Of a stretch of 60,000 nucleotides of DNA, positions 10,320 to 22,145 are shown one piece after another. The position numbers and the translations under genes were made by a program. The stretch spans positions 43,259,862 through 43,319,861 of the forward strand of contig CM055110.1 in assembly GCA_029204225.1 (NCBI GenBank). The letters are read 5' to 3'. Within the stretch, counting starts at the first letter, position 1; each line of letters opens with the position of its first letter. The notes beneath the pieces were generated by a model. It saw only the letters and a program-made list of their open reading frames with translations, was not told the DNA's origin and did not search any database. This DNA is from Diphasiastrum complanatum (lineage: Eukaryota; Streptophyta; Lycopodiopsida; Lycopodiales; Lycopodiaceae).

Positions 10320-10515
10320 TATTTTTCCACAGCCGAAAAATGCGAAAAACTCGACACTGTGTTTTTACACTAAGTTTTCTAACAGGTGACAATGCAGTTT
10401 TATACAGGTTTCTACACAGGCGAAAAACTCGACACTGCAGTTTTCAATAGGCGAAAAAGACAAAAAACCAGACACTGTGTTTTTACACGGGTTTCTGACA
10501 GACGAAAAATGTGAC
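10320..10515. repeat. Degenerate tandem repeat (CGAAAAACTCGACACTG type)
   Basis: Four imperfect copies of GGCGAAAAACTCGACACTG followed by TGTTTTTACAC or CAGTTTT begin near 10333, 10419, 10451 and 10500. Frames across it are low-complexity artefacts. Confidence 0.75.
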
Positions 10516-10519
10516 ACTT

Positions 10520-10640
10520 GTCCTACAAAAAACCGAAGGTGTCCTACAAGTAAAGATAGTGTCCTACAAATCCCGAAGGTGTCTTCTAAACACCGAAGGT
10601 GTCTTACAAATCCCGAAGGCTGCCCTCAAGTAAAGGCAAC
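10520..10640. repeat. 20-bp minisatellite
   Basis: Six units start at 10520, 10541, 10561, 10581, 10601 and 10621, four of them exactly 20 bp apart. The consensus is GTCCTACAAATCCCGAAGGT. Units with AATCCCGAAGG and with AGTAAAGATAG or AGTAAAGGCAA alternate, suggesting a higher-order unit. Confidence 0.9.
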
Positions 10641-10912
10641 GGCCAAAAAGCCAAGGAGTGTCGCATTTCCAGTCTGCCAAAAATACACAGAGTGTTGCTA
10701 TCAGACCAGACAGCCTTCACGCTCTATCAACAAACTGATCCATTGATCAATTTTACAGCTATTAATCAATCTTGTAATTGTAAAGTTAAGCTGATATGTA
10801 TATATACATGTAATTGAGTGAGGGCATTAGAGATGAAAAGAAGAGACAGATTCGTAAACTCAGATAGCGGAGAATGTCTTTTATCAGTAGCTGACTCCTC
10901 AAAGTTAGTGAT

Positions 10913-10990
<78 letters not shown>
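10913..10990. repeat. (GA)n microsatellite
   Basis: About 39 uninterrupted GA units in the leader region of Cop-1. Confidence 0.97.
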
Positions 10991-10992
<2 letters not shown>

Positions 10993-11211
10993 TATTTTAG
11001 AACCTTAGTAATTGTCTTGAATCTGCTAGTAGGATCACGCGCTTATCAGCACAATTGTAATGTGGTCTGATTGTTGTTTTTACAACCTTTCATTATACAG
11101 ATTTGCTATTGTTCTACTTCATTGCATTCTTGTTGAATGATATCTAGGACTTATTCTAACTCTGTAGAACTGTTCTTTCTGTTTGTGTTTCATCTCTACC
11201 ACTCGATCGCT

Positions 11212-11626
11212 ATGGAAGGTTCAACCTCAGAGATCCGCTTGATTAATAAATTCAACGGAGATGACTTTCACATGTGGAAATTCAAGATGAGGATGATCAT
11301 GATCAAGAAAGAGTTGTGGGGGTACGTAAATGGTTCAATACCCAAGCCGATAGAACCTGAATTGCTTCCAGCATGGGAAGCAAAGGATGGCAAAGCAGTT
11401 TCCATTGTATCCCTGAATCTGAAAGACACTCAGATTGCTCATGTGTCAAACAACACCACCTCCAAAAAGCGTGGGATATCCTTACAAGCATCTACGAGAC
11501 CTCAGATGTGTCCACTCATCTTTTCTTGAGGAAGAAGATGCTGACTTTCAGAATGAGTGAAGGTACCTTAGTAAGCGACCATCTGAACGAGTTCAAACAG
11601 TTGCTAAACCAACTGACTGCAATAAG
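11212..11626 (+). pseudogene. Cop-1 Gag N-terminal fragment (Ty1/copia)
   Basis: The ATG at 11212 opens a frame reading LINKFNGDDFHMWKFKMRM, the conserved W-x-F/W-x2-M start of plant copia Gag, then ELWGYVNGS. A frameshift near 11465 moves the reading to AWDILTSIYETSDVSTHLF and HLNEFKQLLNQL, the standard continuation. At about 11626 the copia sequence stops and gypsy sequence follows, so the zinc knuckle and everything downstream of this element are missing. It is non-functional. Confidence 0.8.
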
Positions 11627-12610
11627 ATGGACACCGGTTTCCAAGGTGGAAAAAAATGCATCAAGTTGGATCGCACGGATTACGACAAGACGAGAACCGA
11701 TGACTTGTGCTTCTCCTGCATGGAGAAGGGACATCTGTCAAAAGATTGTCTGAAGAAAAAACTAAAAAAATTAGGCGGACAACCTAAATCCTTCAAGGTG
11801 CCAGGTAATTCTAGTATTTCTTTTGTTGAATTATCCTTTAAGAATGGCTCTAGTTGTGAGAATTGTTGCTTTACTACACCTATTTTTGGCCCCCACGACC
11901 TCATTTGTGTGAATGGGATCATTGGATGCCAAGTTGTGACTGTTCTTTTTGATGATGGCTCCACACATAACTTTATAAATGGTAAATTGGCGTAGAAACT
12001 CAAGGCGGCCACCGCGCCAAGTTAATCACTTATATGTGGTGAAAATGGCATTGGGGGAAGATCGACAAGCTTGGGATCAGCTTGTTCAGTTGCTGCTCAT
12101 AATTCAAGATTATGTTGAACCACTAGATTTTCATACTATGAATTTGGATAGCGTAGACATAATCTTAGGAAAGGAGTAGTTTTGCTCCAAAAATGAGTCC
12201 TTAAAAAAGGATTATGTAACTCATAGTATTTCCTTTTTGTATAATGGCTCATTGGTTGAACTAAAAGGCAATGTAGATAGGCCTTTTGATCCTATGGTTT
12301 TTGCTTTAGAAGTTGTTAACAGACCCTTGAGGAGCATGAAGAGCATCTTCATATTGTCTTGGAACTTCTAAGGCAAGAACAACTCTATGCTAAGGAGTCA
12401 AAACGTAAGTTTTTCCAAACTAAACTCAAATACTTGGGCCATGTCATATCTGATAAAGGTCTTGAAATCAATTATGACAAGGTTCACAAGGTATGTGAAT
12501 GGTCGTGACCTCAGACAATTCGTGATGTGAACTACTTTTTTGGGCTTCATAGAATTTTTTCAGAGGATCATTATGGACTATACTTTAATAGCTCATGTGC
12601 TATAGTGACT
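11627..12610 (+). pseudogene. Chromovirus-like gag/protease/RT fragment
   Basis: The frame starting at 11627 contains a zinc knuckle CFSCMEKGHLSKDC, then FGPHDLICVNG and the aspartic protease motif VLFDDGSTHNFING. These align with Chr-1 (CFVCMGKGHTVRQC; FGPHDL; VMVDDGATHNVIN). After a stop at 11995 it continues as DSVDIILGKE, the end of the protease domain. Near 12325 it jumps to EEHEEHLHIVLELLRQ and LKYLGHVISDKGL, which is the thumb side of RT, so most of RT is deleted. The joint to copia gag at about 11626 makes a chimeric locus. Confidence 0.75.
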
Positions 12611-12639
12611 ATTCTAATGGAGAAATATTAAGAATACTA

Positions 12640-13330
12640 AACCACATAATTATGAAAAAAGATTAAGAAAATAGCAACATTCACATAAGAGCATTAGAAA
12701 ATAGAGCACAAGCACATGAATATGCTTGAGTGAGCAAAATGGTAGAGTCTCCTCCTGTCTATTAAGCATGAATAATGAGTACAAAGGATGTCTTTTTATT
12801 CTTAGGGAGGCCCTTGTCCCTTTGCTACAATTGGCTACTTCATTGAGGCAAGGATTAAAATCCAAGCGCTTCATAGAAAACACACTTGATCCTAAGGTAC
12901 ACAAAGTAGCACATCTCACTTACTACCATTTTGACTTTGACTATTAACTTAAACTTTGGGCTTTTTATATTATTTTATCTACATGGCCCAAGTCTATTTT
13001 ATTCCATGATACAATATTCTACTTACAAATGTGCTCATTGGGTTATGGGCTTACGCACGTAGGATGCCATGACCTATTTTAATTTCTTGAAAATATCTTT
13101 TATTTTTGTTGGGCCCATTTTTATTTATGTACATATATTTTCGACAACAAGGCCCCCGACTTGAAGTAGTCTCGGCCCCTTGACATTATGGAGCTAGTAA
13201 GGTCCTTGGGACTCGCGATGGTGCTTTATTAAGTAACTAGTGACTTGTTCTATGAATTCGAATAGCTTGTAACTGTGCCATCCGCAGGTGGGGAAAAAAT
13301 GAAATGTACTTTATATCATGATTAATAAAA
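12640..13330 (-). mobile_element. OTA-4: LTR plus tail of an accessory gene
   Basis: On the minus strand, 13330 to 13150 reads as the end of the OTA accessory protein (KLFEFIEQVTSYLIK, matching LNFVEDVTGYLIY in OTA-2). It is followed by a short spacer that also matches OTA-2 (GACTTGAAGTAGT on the plus strand) and by an LTR from TGTTGTCGA at 13149 to about 12640. The LTR shares GGGAGGCCCTTGTCCC and CTCATTGGG words with the other OTA LTRs. The rest of the element is missing. It shows that the accessory gene is a family feature. Confidence 0.7.
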
Positions 13331-13677
13331 GATGCCCAGGTACCTTTAAGGCACTGACTTAAGTTTCAAGGAAAGGTCCTAAGGTTAAGGGTTCGACGAC
13401 GATCAGTTGCGGTTTCCAGTGAAGAGCAGCTTGTGACTTAAAAAGTCTTATTACTGGAAGAAGTGAAATGAAAACGGCAGTTAAAAAAATTGTTGATGCA
13501 AAGTACAGTGCAGACTTACAAATCAAACTTGTTGGGTTGATGTCAGACAAGTTTTTCGAGTTCGAAATATTGATATGTTGGTGATTTCCCTTGGTGGGGA
13601 TGACGGTTGATTATATTGAGTGTCGGTTTGTACGCGATGCTGAGTTGCCAGTTTTATGATGGTTCGTGTTGAATACG
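13331..13677. other. Unassigned stretch
   Basis: Frames at 13359-13550 and 13523 onward show no recognisable motif. It lies between the OTA-4 tail and a chromovirus integrase fragment. Confidence 0.4.
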
Positions 13678-14030
13678 AAGCTCGATCCTGGGATTGTCGA
13701 ATGCTACGCTTAGCATGTTCTATCATCTGGTTTAGGTCTTCTAAAAAGTTTATGGCTGCTTCAACTTTTTCTTGTTTAAACCCTATTGCTGTGGGTGAGC
13801 GTGGCTGAAAACCATACATCAACATAAATGAGCTGTATCCCGTAGCTGAGTGTTTGGTTTAGTTATAAGCAAACTCCAATATCGAGAGATACTCCCAATT
13901 AGTTTGCTTTTTGCTGACGTATGCACGAAGCATATCCTCCAGCACCTGATTTACTCTTTCTATTTGACCGTCCGCCGTCTGTGGATGGTTGGTGGTACTC
14001 ATATTTAGTTCAGTATGGAGATGATGGAAA
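13678..14030 (-). pseudogene. Chromovirus integrase fragment
   Basis: Nearly the same sequence occurs at about 40540-40890 in Chr-1. The minus strand reads [49 protein letters not shown] and [19 protein letters not shown], the C-terminal part of the integrase catalytic core and beyond. A few-base change after HPQT and a deletion at NW-EYLSI break the frame. Homology ends abruptly on both sides. Confidence 0.85.
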
Positions 14031-15880
14031 TGATTTTTGGAGGCCAACAGTATGCAAAAGAGCCCTCTTTGTCAAAATGAAGGGTGAAATGGGTTTCAAG
14101 AAGAGACAATGGCTTTCAATGGAAGTTGGTTATGAAGAGAGAAGGAACGTAGGTTCATTCCTGTTTTTGGAGAGAGGAGAGTGATGAGGTTTCCTCCATC
14201 GCGATAATCGGAAGTTCAGTATCAGCCGAGTGGGGAGATTATATTCTTCTTTTATAGTTAAGATGATCGTTGTGCCGAAAGTACTATGCTGAAAATTTGA
14301 AGAAGCTATTCATGAAGACAATGTGCTGAGCCGATGAATGCAAGAAAGAACCTGTTATGTGAATAAATCTTGGTGATTTTGCTGATCTGGAAGATTTGAA
14401 GAAAGCACATTCCCCAAATCCATACAGGAAACCGATGGGGAGAAATAGCCTTGATGTTCTGAAGCACGGTCATCATTGCTGTCTGCATGAAGCATATCTA
14501 CTGTCCCATCGTTACTACTCTCTCTCTCTCTCTGCGTGAGAAATCTGACTCTGAAGTCTCCAAGCTGCCTTGCTACTGGTGAATGCATTCTATTCCAAAG
14601 TCCTCTTGGTTCTAATCATCCAAGGTGCGCTCAGCCAGCGACTAAAGTGATTGATAATCTGCATACCTTGTGGTAATTCAATCGTTCATGTAGGCTGTAG
14701 GCTACGAATCAGACCTATAGCCATTTGAAATAATTCCTGGTAGATCTATGTGGACATGATGACAACCGATTTTGAAATAATTCCTGGTAGATCTATGTGG
14801 ACATGATGACAACCGATTTTGAGTCCTTATTAGCAAATGTTGATTTGTGAAAAGTCTGGCAACGATCAAGAAATACTTGAACTTCGGTTGAACAGCGATC
14901 TGATTTGGCCTTGTACAAGATTAACAATGTTCTGAAAAAGTAAAAGCTGAAGGAAAAGTGAAGATATTAAAGAACTCGTTACATGCTGAAGAGAGACCCT
15001 TAATCTGAAGGACCCTCCTTGAAATTTTAAGTCAGAGCATAAGGATTGAGGTGAAATCATTTACCTTTCTACTAATTTTTTTGGTTTAATCATTTTGTTA
15101 AGCATGTAGATTGGGTTTTTTTCGGTTATTGTGAATTCTAAGTATCTGTTTTTTTATGAATCTAAAAAAAAAAAAATGGATTCATGTGCTCATATTGAAC
15201 CTATAAACCAGAGTATACAATAAATGCTATATTTTTACAGTCTAATGAATTACGGATTTACCTTCTGTTGTAAAAACTCCAGAAAATAAAGAACAATGAG
15301 ATTTTGTTTTTATAAGGGAATATTATATATGCTTTTCAAGAGTTAAAATTATTAAGGATCTTTAAATGGCTATAACTTCTAATTCGTAACTCGGATCCGA
15401 ATGATCCAAAAAGATAAATTAATCCTTAAAACTCATAGAATTCACAAGATTGAGAAAAATGACTTTTAAAATAATCTTATCATAAATTTCTCAGTTTGAG
15501 TGATGTGTAATGCTTGACAAATTTACAAGTATGATAAATCAGCTATTGCTAATCCATTGAAAAACATGGAGAAGCTATCGCTCAAAGTGGTTGAAAAACA
15601 CCATTAGAGCTATATATATATATTATATATTTCCAAAACCACATACATTATCATGATAAAACCATTGAAAAAGATGGTCAAGCTTTCATAGATAAATCAT
15701 GGCAATTGCATCAAAGATTGAATCAAATTAAGTTTGCTTGATTGGAGAGAATACAAGAATTAGTAAATGAAAAACCTTTATATCATTGAGAGGAATATTT
15801 GAGATGGATTACTTATGAGGTGAATGGGTTCGAACTTAAGTTACATTCTAGTACAATCTATGGGAATATCCGAACTAAAA
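14031..15880. other. Unassigned AT-rich stretch
   Basis: I find no gene. It holds a short CT run (14518-14532), a perfect 47-bp tandem duplication, an A run near 15165 and a TA-rich run near 15610. Confidence 0.5.
14724..14817. repeat. Perfect 47-bp tandem duplication
   Basis: The unit starting TTTGAAATAATTCCTGG occurs twice head to tail (14724 and 14771) with no mismatch that I can see. Confidence 0.95.
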
Positions 15881-15889
15881 ATCCAATGA

Positions 15890-16343
15890 CTGGCTTCATA
15901 ATCATACCAAAACCCCGCTATAGTGTTATGAACACTATTAAGCAACACACCAAACGTACCACAGTGTCCTTTTTGCCACACCTCCACTCTAAGGCAATAA
16001 TGCATTAGGCTAAGATCTGTCATCTCAAATTGTTCCATGAGGTCTTTCTTGATCATGTCTATCATCTCTTGATTATTTCCCGTGATAATCAAGTCATCAA
16101 CATAAAGAGCAACCAAAGCAACCATACCATCATAAGACATAAAGATTTGGATCAGAATGTATTCTCACCATTCCCTTAGAACAAAAGTAGGCATCAATCT
16201 TGCTGTACCATACACGTAGTGCATGTTTGAGACCATAAAGTGCTTTCTTCAAGCGACATACTTTATTCTCCTGTCCTTTCACTATAAAGCCTTCAGGTTG
16301 ATCCATGATCACCTCTTCTTCTAACTCACCATTTAGAAAAGTA
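15890..16343 (-). pseudogene. Ty1/copia reverse transcriptase fragment
   Basis: Starting at 16343 the minus strand reads TFLNGELEEEVIMDQPEGF, then [19 protein letters not shown], then the catalytic motif ALYVDDLIITG at about 16090, then FEMTDLSLMHYCL. This is the central RT domain of a plant copia element. One frame change lies between LNLYVL-like and MSYDG segments. It joins the OTA-2 LTR directly at 16343/16344. Confidence 0.85.
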
Positions 16344-16743
16344 GAGTTTCCTCCTTCTCATTAAGCATGAAAATAGTGTGCCTTTTTATAAAATGAAGAA
16401 GGCCCTTGCCCCTCAATCCTATTGGCTAATATTCACAATGATCCTATCCATTCATCTTGGACCCAACTTGATCCAAGGGTCCACAAAAAGTACATTAGAA
16501 ATCACAAGATTCATGTGAGTCCCAATTTGGACCCAACTCTAAAAAGTGATCTCTAAGTTTAAAAATGACATTGAGCCTCTAGTTTTATTTTAAATCCAAG
16601 GCCCAAGTCATGTTTATTTTATTTACAACTGTATTTGCATGCTCATTGGGCCATGGGCTTATACATGCAGGATGCCATGCCCTCGCAACACATTTTATTG
16701 GATGATTTTATCTATTCACACTTTGTTGGGAATACCCCCAACA
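16344..16743 (-). repeat. OTA-2 3' LTR, truncated
   Basis: On the minus strand it starts TGTTGGGGGTATTCCCAACA at 16743 and breaks off in U3/R at 16344 where a copia RT fragment begins. It is close to the LTR at 2331-2757. Confidence 0.85.
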
Positions 16744-16789
16744 GGACCCACGACCTGAAGTAGTGTTGGTCCCTCGGCACTCTGCCAGT

Positions 16790-19700
16790 TTAGTATAGCG
16801 TCCTCTTTGCCCGCCCTCGATAGATTAGGTAACCCGTAACATCTTCCACAAAGTTGAGACGGTCCAGTTTCTTTGAGTCCTTGGGCATGTGGAAGGACTT
16901 GTGGACTCTTGTTAGCCATTCTTGATCGATCCAGGCTTGGAATCGGCGCGACCAGGGTTTTCCAAGGAATGCAGCTCGGTAATATACGCGAGCGATTGAT
17001 AGTTGATCTTCGACTTTGTCGGAAGCTAGCGCCTTATTAGAATCAAAGAATATGACGGGAAGAAAATCATCTCATTTAGTTTCGATCCCCATCAGGTGTT
17101 CTAAGTCCCAAGCGTAAGTGGTTGTCGTGCGGATTGTGGAATCAGGACAATTGATATACTGGTTTTCGAACGTGGTGAGAGCCCTTCTGGCATCTACATC
17201 TGTCATCCACCCATATTGCGATGGTATGATCGGCCAATTAAAATTATGAAGTGTGATCTTGTCCAGAGGGGTGCCATATTCCGCCCATTTGGACCTTCGT
17301 GTACATGGTAGGAAATGCGCGTTCACCCATAATTGTTGTGGACTTGTCACGTAGGCCCTGATGGCCGCAGGGTCTCTTTTGAATAACTACTGATGCCACT
17401 CTGGTTGTGGTTGGAGGGCGGGTAATGCTTGCAGTTCTTTGCCCTTGATTGTCTAAGCAGAAAATGATATCTGCCAACCGCCTCGAGATGACTCGTGGGG
17501 ATACTTTGATAAAAATTCATTGATTTTCTCCTCCACGGACTTCGGTCTTCCGAAGGCCCGGCTGGCAGATATCGTGCGCAAACCTCTGGATGATGTGCCT
17601 TGGCTCTGGTCTCGCGTCTTAGCAGCTGTATCCGTCTACCCTTGGTCTTGGCCTTCGGACCCTTGATCTGTTTGAGATCCCTCTGCTGCCTGCTGGCTTT
17701 GATCTTGGCTGGTACTAGCCTGCGCAACGTCAAAATTAGGTGGCGGTGGAATTACCACGGGGGTGGGCTAGGCCTTCATGTCCATGAATTTTTGGCACGC
17801 CTTGAGGGCTTGCTTGGCCTGGGCGAGCTCATGTGTTGCGCTTGCCCGATACTTCTTAAACTCTGCTTGGTAGTTGTTTAAGGTTTGGCTATAAACCTGC
17901 ACTTGATGTCGTAGAAGATTCATCTCTGATTGAGAAAGCGGCCTTGAGTCCGATGCATGTTGAGCTAACCAGGCAAGCTTGTTGTCTTGTAGGGCTTTGA
18001 CCTCCGTCTCCAGGCACGTATTCTCTGCTTTCAAAAGAGTAAGTTGCGCCTGGATGGGGGCAAGCCGTTGGGACGCTTCAGCTTGAAGCTCCCGCACCTT
18101 CATAGAGGCCTTAGTCAATGCATTGGAGAGGCTTTGGATATATTTGTTGAGGCCCTCCTCCTTCTACTGCAGCTTGGAAATCTCCTGGTGCCCTGCTTGT
18201 TCGTGTTGTTGAGCCAAAATCAGCTCTTGCTACAATTTGGTGAGGTTTGCTCGCAGCTGTGTATTATTTGTCGCCAAGTGTAGTACCCTGCTTTCCAGAA
18301 TAGCTTTGGCTGCTACCGCATCCAGGATGTATTCTCTCAGAGTTTGGTACGTCGTCGTTAGGTCCGTGGGAGCAGCCAGTACACTAGCACTGGCAGGGGC
18401 TTGTGTTGTATCGGCCCCGACGACTGGTGGAATCCCGTCATCATTATCTTCTATCAGGTTCTCATTGGACCTGATGCCATCTGGGGTGGTGGGATCAGTC
18501 CGATTTGGCGATGGTACAAAAACTGTTTGAACAAATGCGTCATCACGCAACGGTTGGTTGCCCTCGGCAACCTTTGTTGGCGAAGTGGGTGAGGTTTGAG
18601 AAATAAATGTAGAAACAAGGGTGAGGACGGTTTGTCCGAACGAGAGGATGGGAGGAACAGAGAGAAACTGGAGGGTGGTGTGGAGTATGGAAGAAGGTGA
18701 GGATGGAGCAGAAAGTGTCTAGCGTGGGGGTGAAAAATTGATAACTTGCATCCATGTCAGAGTGTTGGGGGATAGTTGTGAATCAGAAGGATTGAATGTG
18801 AGAGGAACAACGGTGGTGGCAGGAGTGATGGAGAATGCGATGGTGATGGATGGAGTAGTGGGCACTAGAAGAGAAGTAGGAGTGGTATCAATAGAAGAAA
18901 CGAGGATGGAGACAGAAAGAGATGTGGATGGAACAGGAAGAGAGGTAGCGACAACAGAACTCGGAGTGGGGGGTTGCACGGAAGAAGAAGTGGTAGTGGT
19001 TAATGGAGTGGTTAGTGCGGTAGTGGAGACATATCTTTGGGTAACAGGTGGAGATGTGGATGTAGAGGCTACGCCACGCATTCGTTTGCTGGCCGTTGTG
19101 TTAATAACTGCAGGTTGGGAGGAGGTAGATGCTTGAGATGGTGGATAAAGAGTAGTATGTGGCACAAGGGTAGATAGGAGAGATGAGCGTTGGAAACTGC
19201 GTCTTTCGTCTCGAGAAGTGCACAGACAAAGTTACACAACAAGGGGTCTACTGCGATTCGCTCACAGTTGTTGGATTTGATGGAGTTTGTTAGTTCTCGA
19301 ATAAGGAAGCTATGCCAGTCGTATGGCACAACGGAGGGGTTAGGGAATTCCAAAAAGGATTCCACTATCTGACTCAACAGCATAGACTGAATTCTATCCT
19401 TGCAAAATATTGAAATAGCCAGAAAGTTATTCAATAGATGCGCAGTCGTCTGAATGACGGGTTCTGTGATAGCTTCTATCAGGTAACCATTGTTAGTCTG
19501 GATGGGAATTTCTGGTGTGGTTTGGGTGATGAATGGTTTGATCAGAGCTTTGGCGTGGCGATGGGAGATGAATTGACAATCACCGGACATAATGCCAACG
19601 GTGACCATCAAGTCGGCGTTAATCCTGACCTTGTACATGGTACCTTGGTATAGGAAGTGGAAACAAGCCTTGTCCTCGTCCCAGGTGGCGTAAGCGTGAA

Positions 19701-19873
19701 GGGAGAGGCCCATGTTAATCTCAGAATGGAAGAGCGTCGGGTAAAAACCCATTGCCGCTAGAAGTGGGCTGGCTGTCTGTAGCCATGGTTGGATCGGAGT
19801 GTCAGAGGGTAGAGGCCAAATCTGTGTGGCCTCGAGGATGTCACGCTGGATCTTCAGAGGATGAGGAGGCCAT
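16790..19873 (-). pseudogene. OTA-2 accessory gene (env position, coiled-coil protein)
   Basis: It opens at an ATG at 19873 (MASSSSED) and shifts frame within about ten codons. In order it shows an N-terminal domain with SPLLAAMGF, HRHAKALIKPFI, NGYLIEAITEP and LLNNFLAISIF; a Ser/Thr/Pro-rich stretch (about 19165-18719); and a heptad-like Glu/Gln/Leu-rich coiled coil (about 18320-17780; TLLKAENTCLETEVKAL). The C-terminal domain contains SVEEKINEFLSKYPHES, RGGW, SPQQLWVNAHFLP, LDKITLHNFNWPII and VEDQLSIARVYYRAAF, and stops at 16790. The same order occurs in OTA-3 at 31560-34038. Position is that of env-like genes in Athila, but I see no clear signal peptide or membrane anchor. At least five lesions make it a pseudogene; function unknown. 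Confidence 0.75.
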
Positions 19874-20966
19874 GATAGCAATGATGATTAGAGGTCGAAA
19901 AAGTAAGAAAAACAGTGGAGAATGGAAAAAGATGTGGAAACAGTAGAAAATTGAGAATAACGAGTGTTGGAAGACAAGGAGTGTAGTTCAGAGTGCAGAT
20001 CGATGTTCAGTAATATCAGATGACAGCTGGTAGGAAGTTTGGTTGCAAACGGAGAACTTGATAATTTTAGAGTAAATTTCGGCAAAGCTTCGCTAGCAAA
20101 GGTGACAAATGTCTCAAATTCAACCCTTATATAGCGGAATTTAGAGTGCGTATTAGGTGAAATTTACTTTCCCTTGTTCAATTCCATCCAAATTCTAGCA
20201 GGCACCTTCTTCACAAGATTCTAGGACCTCAGGGAAGTCTGCGAGAGTTCAGAAGCTGATTTGACTACTATGCAAAGGTTCTGCGAGAGTTCAGACTGTC
20301 TGCGAGGGTTCAAATCTTGCAGGAAGTGATCTCTCATACAATTTGTTCCTGTGATTGGATTTTCAAGATCAAACCATGTAGGCAGGCTAATTTCACTGCT
20401 CTGATTCCATTTAGGCACCTTGTGAGGGTTGGTAAGATGATCTTGATGTTCTGCGAGGGTTTTGAAAATTCAGCTTCTGGGAACTCTCGCATACACTAAA
20501 AAATGATGATTCCTCCATCAGGAACTCTCGCAGAGATTTTCATGGATGCATCTAGGTCAGATCTGGTGATGTCCAATTTTCAAGAGCTATCTCTCAGGGG
20601 ATCTCAAAGAATCATGAAAAAAGTGCTCTTTCATAGTGTTTTTTGATGAGATCTCGAGATTTTCTGATTTCTAACTTTTGTAAACTGGTAATCAGCTTCA
20701 TCCAGGCTTGATCTGACTGTTGGTGGTTCTCTGAAAGTTTTGATGAATTCTTGGTAGTAGATCCATCAGTCAATCTGATGATCTGCTTCTTTTTTTATCC
20801 TATCAAGATTTGGATCCTCAAATTCTGATGAATTTTTTCGATCTTGCCAGATCTGGCTGAATCTTGATGGATCTAGTTTGATTTGGCTTGATCTCCCCTT
20901 AGATCTTATGGTGATGGTTGAGTAGATTAGCTTTTTCTAATGTGCCACCCCCAATTTGGATCTGTC
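19874..20966 (-). other. OTA-2 pol-accessory spacer with dispersed inverted motifs
   Basis: It has no supported gene. TGCGAGAGTTC or TGCGAGGGTT occurs at about 20239, 20281, 20301 and 20451, and the complement GAACTCTCGCA at 20481 and 20522. The 20541-20940 part is rich in GATCT words. Motif and composition match the OTA-1 leader. Confidence 0.75.
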
Positions 20967-22009
20967 TCACTGTGATGGCCAGTACTTGTGCAATCGACTA
21001 CCGTTGATGGGTGTGTCGAATGGTGTCCCATCTAGCTTTTCTAAGTTCACGGCTCCATGATTAAGAATTTCCTTGATCCTGTAAGGAGCTTCGCCAGTGA
21101 ATTTTAACTTCCCCTTGATCGCCTTGGTTTTATACATCAGGACCAGATCTCCTGAACGAAGATCCTTCTTTTGTAATCTGCGATCATGCCAAGCTTTGCG
21201 TCTTTCCTTTTCAGTTGCCAGTGCATGCACAGCTAGTAAGCATGTTTTACAGAGTTTATGCAAAGCTTCGTGGCATAGCTATAGAGACTTGGACTCATTA
21301 AGACGTTGCGCAAGGGAAATCCTTAATGAAGGAACTAAAAACTCTACTGGCATCATAGCATCCTGACCATATACCAATTGAAAGGGTGTTTGATCAGTGC
21401 TCCTTTTATATGCTGTCCTGAAGGCCCTCAATGCAGCATGCAACTTGTGTTCCCAATGTGATCTGCTAGCTTCCACTGTTTTCGTGAGCACGCTACATAG
21501 GATCTTATTGGATGATTATGCTTGCCCACCCGAGGATAATAAGACGTACTGGTTCTGTGGATCACGAAGAATTCCTCCAACAGGACCTTGATGGTCTCGT
21601 TGATGAAATGGCTTCCGCAATCACTGACTAGTTCCACTGGGCATCCGAAGCGCACAATGATATTTTCATAAAAAAACTTGGCAGTGGTCCTAGCATTAGC
21701 TACTCTTACTGCCTTGGCTTCGACCCATTTGGTGAGGTAGTCTGTGGCTACGATTATGTATCAAGCCTGGAAACTCCTTGCTGTAGGGTGAATTGGACCA
21801 ATATAATCCAATCCCCATTTTTCAAACGGTGCTTGGGCTAAGACTGAGTGCAGTAGATCATAGTTCAATCTCGTTGGTCTCCTTGCCCTTTGGCACACAT
21901 TGCACTTTTGCAAGTATTCCTCCGTATTTTTATGAATCATTGGCCACCAACATCCTGATTGCAGGATCTTGCGAACTGTAATGTCAGATACAAAATGACC
22001 CCCACCCAT
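20967..22009 (-). pseudogene. OTA-2 integrase
   Basis: The segment begins with GGGHFVSDITVRKI and KCNVCQRARRPTR, the HHCC zinc-binding module. It continues with PFEKWGLDYIGPIHP, the first catalytic Asp region, then RFGCPVELVSDCGSHF, the second catalytic Asp. In the region that should carry the catalytic Glu the frame is shifted near 21540 (YYPRVGKHNHPI instead of the YYPKGNGQAESS seen in OTA-3). The C-terminal part has QTPFQLVYGQDAMMPVEF and ends in GSRLHKYWPSQ at 20967. There is no chromodomain. Stops near 21760 and frame changes near 21655, 21491 and 21263 inactivate it. Confidence 0.85.
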
Positions 22010-22145
22010 GTCTTCATGTGAAAGCGAAATGATTTGGGTGGTCTCATGAGGAAGAATACACCGTCAAAGAATTCCATCTTGACCTCTTTGATACAACTAA
22101 CTAACTGGCAATCAGCTGATAAGGTCTAGCCTTCAAGATCAATTT

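Larger units (their letters stand above)
10167..11140 (+). repeat. Probable LTR and leader of copia remnant Cop-1
   Basis: TGTTGGAATTTAATCTAAC at 10167 is a typical LTR start, and a copia gag begins at 11212. Between them lie two tandem-repeat blocks and a GA microsatellite. The primer site is not intact: ATGATATCTAGGAC near 11136 is only a weak relative of TGGTATCAGAGC, so the LTR end is a guess. Confidence 0.45.

Noticed and set aside
10477-10817. Cys/Pro-rich small protein frames
   Set aside because: They are translations of the 20-bp minisatellite and flanking repeats.
18719-19165. Ser/Thr-rich secreted or mucin-like gene
   Set aside because: It is the low-complexity linker of the OTA-2 accessory protein in a shifted frame, without a signal peptide.
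16790-19873. Retroviral-type envelope protein
   Set aside because: Position fits, but no signal peptide, membrane anchor or cleavage site pattern is evident in either copy; only an env-like location can be claimed.
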